Origin: DATIXD01 sp035518875
GTDB lineage: Bacteria > Pseudomonadota > Gammaproteobacteria > Methylococcales > Methylococcaceae
Direction of reading: 5' to 3'
DNA: 5,715 bases
NCBI GenBank assembly: GCA_035518875.1
Contig: DATIXD010000225.1
Span: forward strand, 1 to 5,715
In this document: positions 1-5,009 of the stretch, piece by piece
Layout of the letters: each line of letters begins with the position of its first letter
Numbering within the stretch: the stretch's first letter is position 1
Made by a program: the position numbers and the translations under genes
The notes under the pieces: model-generated
Databases searched by the model: none
The model's input: only the letters and a program-made list of their open reading frames with translations
Told to the model about the DNA's origin: nothing

Positions 1-138
1 GAAACCGGCTTTCTGCCGCAAAAAATCTTCACCATGCTCGTCATCACGGCCGTGGTAACCACGCTGATGACGGGGCCTCTGCTGAAATTTGTGATGCCGA
101 AATTGGGCCTCGCCATCCCACGCAATATCGAGGCATGA
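1..138 (+). CDS. Cation:proton antiporter (CPA2/Kef type), C-terminal end only
   Basis: The window opens inside a gene reading in frame 1. Forty-five residues remain before TGA at 136-138. The tail has a hydrophobic stretch (TMLVITAVVTTLMTGPLL, about residues 11-28) followed by a short cytoplasmic end. The 'MLV..A.VTT.MTGPLL' pattern is what I know from the last transmembrane helix of Kef-like / NhaP-like Na+(K+)/H+ antiporters of the inner membrane, where it closes the exchanger domain. No TrkA-N/RCK regulatory domain follows, so this version ends right after the membrane domain. The chorismatase gene converges on it from the other strand with an 8-bp gap, leaving no room for a separate terminator. 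The ion specificity cannot be judged from this fragment. Confidence 0.72.
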   Translation, partial: ETGFLPQKIFTMLVITAVVTTLMTGPLLKFVMPKLGLAIPRNIEA

Positions 139-146
139 AGCACGGC

Positions 147-1154
147 CTATGCCATGCTCATGGCGGCCGCCTCGATTTCGACGAGCAAATCGGGGCGGCA
201 GATGTCGGCATGCAGGTAGAGGCGCTGACTTTGCGTGCCAAACATCGCCGTGAGCTGCGCCTCGACCGCCGGCCGGTAAAGCGGATCGCGGAGGTATATT
301 TTAATGGCCCAATCTTCTGGCCGGGCCATGCGCGTTCCGGCATTGGTGATGAGTGCACGAAGATTCTCGATCGTCTCGGCGATCTGCCCCTGCAGGTCGC
401 CGAGATGGCGCGTCTCATGGCCGACAATGCTTGCGGTTCCTGAAATGAACAGCATCTCCGCACCGCCCTTGGCAAGCAGAGATGCGCGCGAAAAACTCGG
501 ACTGCACGGGCCATAAACCGGTGGATATGCGTAGGCGGCAATCTGGCGCGGGTTTTCTATTGCCTGTGCAGGCTCACGCGCCGCCAGAAAATAGATCACC
601 GAGGCGCCATGATGGGCCCCAAGGCAGCTGGCCGCCGGCGGCACCTTCTGGCGCAGCCGCTCGATGAAGGCGCTCTGGCGACCAATATTGAATCGCCGGT
701 AACGCTCCAGCCCCTGTTCTTCCTCGGTGATCGCGGCCAGATAATTCCAAAACCGAATTGGCTGATTGCAGCCCGTATGCTCAAGAAAATTAAAAATATC
801 CTGGTAAGCCTGAGCAACAATCTCTTCCAGCGCGGCGCCTTCACGCTCTTCCAGAATGAGGCTGCCAAAAGCCAGCTCGCCATTACAGGCACCTGCAACC
901 GGCCCGAGCTGGCAGCGCCTGATTGGCGAAGCGGCCGTCCATATTTCGAGTACCGCCCCACCCGGCACGGGCAGCAGCGGCACGGGCAAAAAAGGGCATG
1001 ATGGCGGCAAGCCTCCAGGGCGCTCCGCGCCATAGCCGACCACGCCCAGGAGTTGGTCGGCACATGCCAGAAGCGAGCTGGCTGCATCGGGATCAGCATA
1101 ACGAACCGCAAGAAAGGCTGGGAAGGTTAGCAAGGCACACCAGCCTCGAGACAA
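147..1154 (-). CDS. Chorismatase, FkbO/Hyg5/XanB2 family (pteridine-dependent-dioxygenase-like)
   Basis: This 335-aa protein is full length for the family. Enzymes of this group convert chorismate, releasing pyruvate, to 3-hydroxybenzoate and/or 4-hydroxybenzoate (Hyg5, XanB2) or to dihydroxycyclohexadiene carboxylate (FkbO). The products feed pigments such as xanthomonadin, quinones or polyketide starters. Family signatures seen: RFWNYL (134-139), ERYRRFNIGRQ (150-160), SCLGAHHG (176-183), IENPRQ (199-204), YGPCSPSFSRA (214-224), LFISGTASIVGH (235-246) and the C-terminal CRPDLLVEIE (319-328). As I recall, Glu326 matches the catalytic Glu near the C-terminus, and Cys319, seven residues before it, matches a Cys typical of Hyg5-type rather than FkbO-type enzymes, favouring hydroxybenzoate formation. 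The start is weak: it is TTG, the first start codon after an in-frame TAA at 1181-1179. The nearest AAGGAG lies about 20 nt upstream, farther than usual. No pathway partner genes are visible nearby, so the product's fate is unknown. Confidence 0.9.
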   Translation of the reverse strand: MSRGWCALLTFPAFLAVRYADPDAASSLLACADQLLGVVGYGAERPGGLPPSCPFLPVPLLPVPGGAVLEIWTAASPIRRCQLGPVAGACNGELAFGSLILEEREGAALEEIVAQAYQDIFNFLEHTGCNQPIRFWNYLAAITEEEQGLERYRRFNIGRQSAFIERLRQKVPPAASCLGAHHGASVIYFLAAREPAQAIENPRQIAAYAYPPVYGPCSPSFSRASLLAKGGAEMLFISGTASIVGHETRHLGDLQGQIAETIENLRALITNAGTRMARPEDWAIKIYLRDPLYRPAVEAQLTAMFGTQSQRLYLHADICRPDLLVEIEAAAMSMA

Positions 1155-1166
1155 AGAGAGCGCAGC

Positions 1167-1194
1167 AAAAAAGACTCCTTAAAAAAGACTCCTT
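1167..1194. repeat. Perfect 14-bp tandem duplication in the chorismatase leader
   Basis: AAAAAAGACTCCTT occurs twice back to back (1167-1180 and 1181-1194) with no mismatch. On the minus strand each copy reads AAGGAGTCTTTTTT, so the only Shine-Dalgarno-like AAGGAG upstream of the chorismatase is doubled. The copy nearer the gene overlaps an in-frame TAA. Both copies sit 20 or more nt from the TTG start. The repeat could be replication slippage or the scar of an excision. The sequence alone cannot tell which. Confidence 0.95.
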
Positions 1195-1483
1195 CAAGGG
1201 CTAACTGGCATCGCCCAATCAAAGGCATTGCTTCTAACGGAGGAAACGCAGCACATCCATCCGGAGCATTCGACCCCACCAGTGAGGGTACGAGCGTCAG
1301 GGCCCCACCACCGCCATCCAGCGATGCCCCGCAACCGAGAACACCAATACACCCTATATACAATCGTTCACTCGACGACCTCCATACGGCTTTCCCCCTC
1401 ATTTCCCCCGCAGTACTTGGCGACCGCCTGGGGCACGGGGAACATAAAGCGGCCTTGCCATCGCTCGGACAAGGGATTTCAAA
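1195..1483. other. Intergenic stretch without a recognisable gene
   Basis: About 290 bp between the chorismatase leader and the first transposase remnant. Open frames on both strands run through here, but their translations are low-complexity (Ser/Arg/Gly/Pro-rich), match no family I know and lack ribosome-binding sites. I see no clear sigma-70 promoter, terminator or RNA gene. The stretch is probably the chorismatase upstream region mixed with decayed mobile-element DNA. Confidence 0.5.
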
Positions 1484-1570
1484 GGCCAATCGGGGCTTAG
1501 AGCGGCTCTCGTTAAGCTGTCTGCCGGCACGATCGTCAATGCCACCATCATTCACGCCCATGCGACATTG
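1484..1570 (+). pseudogene. IS5-family transposase remnant (catalytic-core fragment)
   Basis: In frame 2 the translation contains ALVKLSAGTIVNATIIHA (codons 1505-1558). This closely resembles the 'lkiStGTIVDATIIhAPsSTKN' block of IS5-family DDE transposases, which cut and paste their own element. The motif Asp, which I take to be one of the DDE triad, is Asn here (AAT at 1538-1540). The expected continuation (PSSTKN...DPEMHQ) is missing. No start codon with a ribosome-binding site or end of the gene can be seen, and an in-frame TAA lies upstream at 1445. The fragment ends next to the oppositely oriented IS110 remnant. About 18 residues carry the match, so the family call is reasonable but the borders are approximate. 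Confidence 0.58.
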
Positions 1571-1584
1571 AAATCACGCTGCCG

Positions 1585-1752
1585 TCAGAACGCACTAGCG
1601 GCTAGGTTGAACGTCAGGATCTTCTTACCAGCACCCGGCGATACCGATGTGACCAGCCACTTTAAACGGGAGAGTTCCAGGGAGACGAATATCGCGCCAA
1701 GGTCGGTTCGGATCGCAACCTGGGCTCCAGTATGGTCGGCGGCACCTTGCAT
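1585..1752 (-). pseudogene. IS110-family transposase, N-terminal fragment (about 55 aa)
   Basis: From ATG at 1752 the minus strand reads 55 codons to TGA at 1587-1585. Residues 20-36 (AIFVSLELSRLKWLVTS) followed by a 'VSPGAGKKI' segment match the start of the IS110-family subgroup beginning 'aifVsLELSrskWlltslsPGgGeKms', a DEDD transposase N-terminus. The match is lost after about residue 47, and the frame stops where the IS5-type remnant begins. Everything downstream, including the rest of the DEDD domain and the Tnp20 domain, is gone. It differs in sequence from the IS110 transposase at 5086, so two separate IS110 lineages have visited this region. The fragment cannot be active. Confidence 0.65.
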
Positions 1753-1905
1753 GATGCCCCCCAGAGATTGTTCGCGCCTCCACTCTGACAGAGCTTTCGT
1801 CGGTCATCACCTCATGGTGACCTTCACCATCCCGGACATTCCGGAAGCTCATGAGACTACCGAAGAGCAGACATCCGTCTCGGCTTCCCACTGTGCTTAA
1901 ATCGA
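1753..1905 (-). other. Probable left-end leader of the truncated IS110 element, with alternative hairpins
   Basis: This is the DNA directly upstream of the IS110 fragment, reading on the minus strand. It has no coding frame that fits the transposase. It contains a perfect hairpin, ATGGTGA-CCT-TCACCAT (1814-1830 on the plus strand). It also contains an overlapping, competing fold in which GGTCA at 1802-1806 and CACC at 1808-1811 can pair with GGTG at 1816-1819 and TGACC at 1818-1822 in alternative registers. In the IS110 group the non-coding left end encodes the structured bridge RNA that guides recombination, so a remnant of such an RNA is possible here. The far end of the element is not defined. 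This is an inference from position and folding potential only. Confidence 0.3.
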
Positions 1906-2020
1906 TCTGCCAGGGGACCGAAAACGAGGGCCTCGGTGAGATTGGCTTCGGCAGCTCAGTGCTAGCCTGGCTTTGCACGTTTGCCTTCGCCCTTGTTTCG
2001 TACCGCGAATAGATTGTCCA
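1906..2020. other. Intergenic, nothing recognised
   Basis: A stretch between the IS110 leader and the stop of the DUF2853 gene. I see no gene, no strong hairpin followed by T's for the minus-strand gene, and no promoter that I would defend. Confidence 0.5.
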
Positions 2021-2344
2021 TTAGATGAGTTTTGTGAGCGTTCCTGTCTCTTCTGCCAGTAAATAATAAAAACAAATCCTCGATTTGTTATGGTCGCCCT
2101 TCATCCTGTCGGCAACCTTTTTCAAGGCCGCGTCGATAGCGTGGTCATCGGAGAGGCCTAGCTTCTTTTTCGCAAACCCATCTCGGATTCGGGAAAGTTC
2201 AGCAGGATCGGACGTCGCGACAAGCGATGAGTCGTGATGTTGTAGGGCAATTCCTAGATATTTACGGATAACAGCAACTTTAGTTTCATCGGCGTTCGGC
2301 GCATATTTTTTTAAATCAGCATCATGGTCTACATTTGCAAACAT
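2021..2344 (-). CDS. DUF2853 family protein
   Basis: This 107-aa cytoplasmic protein has the DUF2853 pattern: KKYAPNADE near the start, VIRKYLGIALQHHDSSLVA (25-43), the RIRDGFAKKKLGL block (52-64), and the C-terminal NKSRICFYYLLAEETG (86-101). The family is small, mostly helical and widespread in Proteobacteria and Bacteroidetes. Its function is not known to me. Length and all conserved blocks fit an intact gene. The frame extends further upstream, but ATG at 2344 is chosen because AGAGGAG stands just before it with a spacer of about 6-7 nt and because family members start shortly before the 'DLKKY' block. A perfect 12-bp palindrome lies 29 bp upstream and may be an operator. The gene is flanked by AT-rich DNA on its upstream side and runs in the same direction as the secreted-protein gene at 3242. 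Confidence 0.9.
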   Translation of the reverse strand: MFANVDHDADLKKYAPNADETKVAVIRKYLGIALQHHDSSLVATSDPAELSRIRDGFAKKKLGLSDDHAIDAALKKVADRMKGDHNKSRICFYYLLAEETGTLTKLI

Positions 2345-2372
2345 TGGAGTCTCCTCTTGTATATTACGAGGC

Positions 2373-2384
2373 GTATTGCAATAC
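2373..2384. promoter_or_regulatory. Perfect 12-bp palindrome upstream of the DUF2853 gene
   Basis: GTATTGCAATAC is its own reverse complement. It sits 29-40 bp before the ATG of the DUF2853 gene, where a dimeric repressor or activator would act. The core TTGCAATACA recurs near 2513-2522. No regulator gene is present in the window and I could not place a clear -35/-10 pair, so its role is a guess from symmetry and position. Confidence 0.35.
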
Positions 2385-2465
2385 AGTAGCTTGACTATAT
2401 CAGTTTTCGTAAGCAATTTAAAAGAAAAAGTACAAACAAGCGAGAGCTCAAAGAACATCGAAGAT

Positions 2466-2663
2466 CTAGGCTGTTTCCGAAGCCATATTCCCACTGGGTG
2501 CATGCAGGGTTGCAATACACCTAACTTCATCTTGCCAGACGAGTCTCCACATAAGTGGGCCAATCAAGCGCAGAAGAAATTCAACCGAGCGCTTGCGAGT
2601 TTCCGGATATTTTTTGAGATTAAAAATACGAAACCGATCCATAAGATCGATCAACCAAAGCAT
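2466..2663 (-). CDS. Doubtful small ORF, hypothetical protein (65 aa)
   Basis: A minus-strand frame from ATG at 2663 to TAG at 2468-2466. It continues the same frame as the secreted-protein gene, separated from that gene's TAA by 19 open codons. The translation begins MLWLIDLMDRFRIFNLKKYP and has an alternating basic/hydrophobic segment (RSVEFLLRLIGPLMWRLVW, about 25-43) that could be a short membrane or amphipathic helix. I recognise no family. Only a weak purine stretch lies 12-13 nt before the ATG, and the frame ends 121 bp before the DUF2853 start. It may be a real small gene, the tail of a decayed gene, or chance. It is kept because it is the only plausible coding content of this 376-bp gap. 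Confidence 0.22.
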   Translation of the reverse strand: MLWLIDLMDRFRIFNLKKYPETRKRSVEFLLRLIGPLMWRLVWQDEVRCIATLHAPSGNMASETA

Positions 2664-2720
2664 AGGTAACGCACTATCTCCAACTAAGTATTTTTCGTAA
2701 TCGCTGGTGGATTCTGATGC

Positions 2721-3242
2721 TTACGGGTGCTTCTCATTTTTAGCGGCGCGGTCACCCTCCGCAAGAGCGTCCTTCTCACACATATAAGCGCCACTCTTCG
2801 TGTTCCCATAACTATGAGTGCCGCTGAAATGATAGACGTGAGAGGAGATGTTATCCCAAACGACGGTATCGGACGGACAGTGGGCCTTAGCAAGAGATTC
2901 CGTAGAATATTGATTAGCTTGGCTGGGTTTGCCGGTCGTGGTGGGCGAAGCGGGCGGCTTCGCGGCAGGAGATGCAACTACAGGCGCTGTCGCTGCAGGG
3001 GCTGGAGTCGCGGGTACGGCGGTTGGTGCGGCGGCAGTGGTTGGAGACATGGCAGGCGGGCTGGCAGTGCCGCTACGACACTGATCGACATAGGCCTTTA
3101 ATGTTACGCCTTTGGCTTGGTTCTCGGCTTTGTTAGCCCGCCACTCGTCTTGGCACGCCTTAACAGTTTTTTGCTGGGCAAGAGATTGGCTTGGTACAGC
3201 TATAATCGCGAAGAGTAATGGGACAATAAACTTCGCTTTCAT
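2721..3242 (-). CDS. Secreted/periplasmic protein with N-terminal PsiF-like Cys region and Pro/Ala/Thr linker
   Basis: A 173-aa precursor. Residues 1-22 form a Sec signal peptide (MKAK, hydrophobic core FIVPLLFAIIAV, cleavage after SLA). Residues 25-56 (KTVKACQDEWRANKAENQAKGVTLKAYVDQCR) contain two Cys (30, 55) spaced as in PsiF-like repeats found in small periplasmic proteins. Residues 57-110 are a low-complexity Ala/Pro/Thr linker. Residues 117-173 carry a second conserved module (HCPSDTVVWDN, YHFSGTHSYGNTKSGAYMC), with Cys122 and Cys155 able to form a disulfide, and a KNEKHP end. The C-terminal module is common in alphaproteobacterial hypothetical proteins, and its function is unknown to me. 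The start is supported by GAGGGGG placed 5-6 nt before the ATG. The gene has an AT-rich upstream region and no close partner. Confidence 0.85.
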   Translation of the reverse strand: MKAKFIVPLLFAIIAVPSQSLAQQKTVKACQDEWRANKAENQAKGVTLKAYVDQCRSGTASPPAMSPTTAAAPTAVPATPAPAATAPVVASPAAKPPASPTTTGKPSQANQYSTESLAKAHCPSDTVVWDNISSHVYHFSGTHSYGNTKSGAYMCEKDALAEGDRAAKNEKHP

Positions 3243-3273
3243 GGATACCCCCTCAATTTAACCTATGCACGAT

Positions 3274-3327
3274 AGATAAAAACGAGATGCAGGCATAATG
3301 TCGGTAGATAAGTTGTTATTTTTATCT
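3274..3327. repeat. Inverted repeat upstream of the secreted-protein gene
   Basis: AGATAAAAA (3274-3282) and its exact complement TTTTTATCT (3319-3327) flank 36 bp, 32-85 bp before the start codon at 3242. It is AT-rich and could be a regulator site pair or chance in low-complexity DNA. No convincing -35/-10 pair was found. Confidence 0.3.
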
Positions 3328-3364
3328 GTTGTCTAGTGGTGCGAGACGGTTCGCATTTTGAATT

Positions 3365-3380
3365 AGCCAAAACTTTGGCT
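3365..3380. repeat. 16-bp near-perfect palindrome (AGCCAAA-AC-TTTGGCT)
   Basis: Seven-base arms pair exactly around a 2-bp centre. It lies between the secreted-protein promoter region and the IS91 remnant, outside any gene. It may be an operator, an element-end scar or a short hairpin. There is no T-run after it on either strand, so it is not a good terminator. Confidence 0.4.
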
Positions 3381-3510
3381 CATCAGTGTTGGCGAAAGTA
3401 AGAGGCATTTTGGCCGGAAAGCAAGCAGAGATTTTAGGTGGCCTACAGATTGGGGGCAGCTTCCTATCGTAAGTCCGCGATATCGCCGCAGGAGTTGCGC
3501 TGGCCCAAGA

Positions 3511-3706
3511 TGCTTGCGCATCGGCGGCGGTCCCGGCGGGAACAGAGAAGACGACGTGGAAATAGCTGTCCGGCAGAAGATCTGCCTCGCCCTGACATTT
3601 GAGACAATGCCGGTTGTGGCAACTGTTTTAGCGATGCGGCTAATGGCCGCACGCCTTGCAGCCCTCGACATGGCCGCCAAGCGCCGCGGTGCGGCGCCCC
3701 TCGGGG
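3511..3706 (-). pseudogene. IS91-family transposase remnant (zinc-finger region), two in-frame stops
   Basis: The minus strand in one frame reads RRTAALGGHVEGCKACGH, then TAG (3642-3640), PHR, then TAA (3630-3628), then NSCHNRHCLKCQG, EADLLPDSYFHVVFSVPAG. This is the N-terminal zinc-binding region of IS91-family (HUH, Y2) rolling-circle transposases, usually '...TAALGGHVEqCdqCGHlriaYNSCrNRHCPKCQg...LLPvpYFHVVFtLPa'. The Cys/His ligands are preserved, but two codons of the five-residue spacer have become stops. About 8-9 residues between KCQG and LLP are deleted. The homology fades around 3511, where another frame offers only a possible 'KHLG' echo. The catalytic HUH/tyrosine part is absent. 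There is no start codon in register with a ribosome-binding site. The fragment is a fossil. Confidence 0.72.
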
Positions 3707-4010
3707 GAGGGCAAAAAATGATAACTTCGCCATTCTCGCGCCCTCACAATGCGGCTATTTTTTCCATGGTGCGCGGGCCAGCCGCTCATCTGGGAAATGT
3801 TGGTCGAATTCATTGATGATAGTTTAGTGGAGTATTTTCGAAATTTCGCATATGTATAACGCCGGAGCGTTACTTGTGCTAACTCTCCGATATTTTCGAT
3901 CACATGCGGAAAATAATATCAATTCTGTTGATGGATAGAAGCGATCTTACTCTCCAACCCCGCTTCGACTGATTCGGGTTGGCAACGCCACCTCAGAAAG
4001 GAAATATTCG
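3707..4010. other. Non-coding region upstream of the ferritin-like gene
   Basis: About 300 bp without a gene I can defend. It turns AT-rich after 3820. The GGAAA at 3909-3913 followed 14 nt later by GTT resembles an alphaproteobacterial EcfG promoter only loosely, because the spacing is too short. The last bases carry the AAGGA ribosome-binding site (about 3998-4002) for the gene at 4011. Confidence 0.45.
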
Positions 4011-4514
4011 ATGCCCGTGAACAATGCCAAGGAACTATTCGTGAAGATGTTGAGCGACATCCGGCAGCGGACCGAGAGCACAACGAAAATCTACCAGGAG
4101 CTGAGTGAGGTTACGCAAGACCCAAACATCAAGGAAGCCTTGCAGTCGCGTGTCTTCCTCCAGGACAAAACCCTCAGCACGCTTGACCGGTGCTTCAAAC
4201 TTATAGGCGAGAAACCCGTCCAGTCCACGGGAAACCTGCAAGAGGTCTTCCTCGAGGATTTCCGGCGCGAAATTGCCGAGATCCAGGCGCCTGCGGCAAG
4301 GGCGCTATTTGCCCTGATCAAGGCCAACCAAGTGATACACATGCGCATCGCCGAGTATATGGCGTTGATCGCGATGGCTGACGTAACCGATCACTTTGGC
4401 GTCGGCGTGCTTCTGGAGAGCTGTCTTGCGGACAAACTCGCCTTCGTTGAGCGGGCTCGCCGACTGGTCAGGCACAGCATTGAGCTCAAGCACGACATCA
4501 AGCTCGCGGCCTGA
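4011..4514 (+). CDS. Ferritin-like four-helix protein, DUF892/YciE-YciF type
   Basis: 167 aa, all helical by pattern, with no signal peptide. It starts NAKELFVKMLSDIRQRTESTTKIYQEL (4-31) like the 'LedLFlheLkDiysAEkqL' first helix of DUF892. The second helix covers about 38-66, the third about 84-124 (ALFALIKANQVIHMRIAEYMALI in register with 'a.aqkvEHyEiaaYgtl') and the fourth about 130-156 (LLESCLADKLAFVERARRL). Family members are soluble, often stress-induced, four-helix bundles with a possible dinuclear metal site. Aligned by eye, Glu22 is kept, but the helix-2 acidic position is Gln51-Asp52, and the helix-3 'EHYEIA' is IHMRIA (109-114), so metal ligands seem lost. The start is fixed by AAGGA about 8 nt before the ATG. 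The gene stands alone between an IS91 fossil and an IS5 fossil. Confidence 0.75.
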   Translation: MPVNNAKELFVKMLSDIRQRTESTTKIYQELSEVTQDPNIKEALQSRVFLQDKTLSTLDRCFKLIGEKPVQSTGNLQEVFLEDFRREIAEIQAPAARALFALIKANQVIHMRIAEYMALIAMADVTDHFGVGVLLESCLADKLAFVERARRLVRHSIELKHDIKLAA

Positions 4515-4734
4515 AAGCGCGCTCACGTTGAAGACTTTTAGCCTATCTAAGGCAAGTCACCGATAGGTAGTCCACATCGATTGTAGTTGATTGCACGAAA
4601 GTGCAGGTAGTTTGCTGTGGTCGGCACCGCGCTGTTCAGATGGCGGCGCCGGCCGGCAACCTAGTCTCAGGATTCATTAATCCTTTGCGTCGGCGCTTGA
4701 GCGTGATTCTGGACATGGCGGGGGTGCCTTCGCC
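4515..4734. other. Intergenic region with small hairpins
   Basis: No gene. It contains CCTATC/GATAGG arms (4542-4547, 4562-4567), a TGCAC-GAAA-GTGCA hairpin with a GAAA tetraloop (4592-4605), and GGATT-CATT-AATCC (4671-4684). None is followed by a T-run, so no intrinsic terminator is called for the ferritin-like gene. The left end of the IS5-type element probably lies here, but I could not identify its terminal inverted repeat. Confidence 0.4.
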
Positions 4735-5009
4735 ATGTCTGATGTGTTTTTGCTAAGTGAGCTCCAGATGGCACGGATATCGTCATTTTTTCCGTTGTCG
4801 CATGGGGTGAAGCGGGTTGATGACCGGCGTGATCAGCGGGATCATTTACGTGATCCGGCACGGGCCGCAGTGGAAAGACTGCGCCAAAAGCCTATGGCCC
4901 CCACAACACCTTATACAATCGCTTTGTGCGCTGGAGCCTTCTCGGGATGTTCGACCGCATCGTCGTGGCGCTGGCCACGGAGGGCGGTAAGCCCGAGCGG
5001 ATCATGATT
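4735..5009 (+). pseudogene. IS5-family transposase, 5' part, two frameshifts, truncated
   Basis: From ATG 4735 the reading is MSDVFLLSELQMARISSFFP...GVKRVDDRR (to 4830). It continues in another frame as VISGIIYVIRHGPQWKDCAK (4829-4888), and in a third as YGPHNTLYNRFVRWSLLGMF...GGKPERIMI (4893-5009). Together this is the N-terminal half of an IS5-family (two-ORF-group-like) transposase, 'VIsGIiyViRhGlqWkDAPkaYGPHkTLYNRFvRWsrlGvF'. The first break looks like loss of two bases of a GTGTG run after the CGG-CGT codons. The second looks like one extra A in the AAAA run at 4886-4889. Homology stops exactly after 'ERIMI', before the expected 'DATHLKAHRTA' with its catalytic Asp, where the IS110 left end begins. 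Some IS5 relatives use programmed frameshifting, but two shifts plus truncation mean a dead copy. Confidence 0.85.

Noticed and set aside
1228..1500. 90-codon plus-strand open frame
   Set aside because: His/Pro/Ser-rich random-looking translation, no ribosome-binding site and no recognisable motif.
1127..1561. 144-codon open frame on the minus strand through the chorismatase leader
   Set aside because: Low-complexity composition, no ribosome-binding site, runs through the 14-bp tandem repeat and antisense to the IS5 remnant, and overlaps the true chorismatase start.
1625..1978. 117-codon minus-strand open frame
   Set aside because: It is in a different frame from the IS110 fragment, which carries the recognisable family motif in the same DNA. 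The translation has no family resemblance.
3514..3816. 100-codon plus-strand open frame
   Set aside because: It is the antisense shadow of the IS91 zinc-finger remnant.
3909..3930. EcfG-like stress promoter before the ferritin-like gene
   Set aside because: GGAAA and GTT are only about 14 bp apart, shorter than the usual 16-18 bp, and the C of GGAAC is missing.
4592..4605. TGCAC-GAAA-GTGCA hairpin as a terminator for the ferritin-like gene
   Set aside because: The stem is short, it lies about 80 bp after the stop codon, and no T-run follows.
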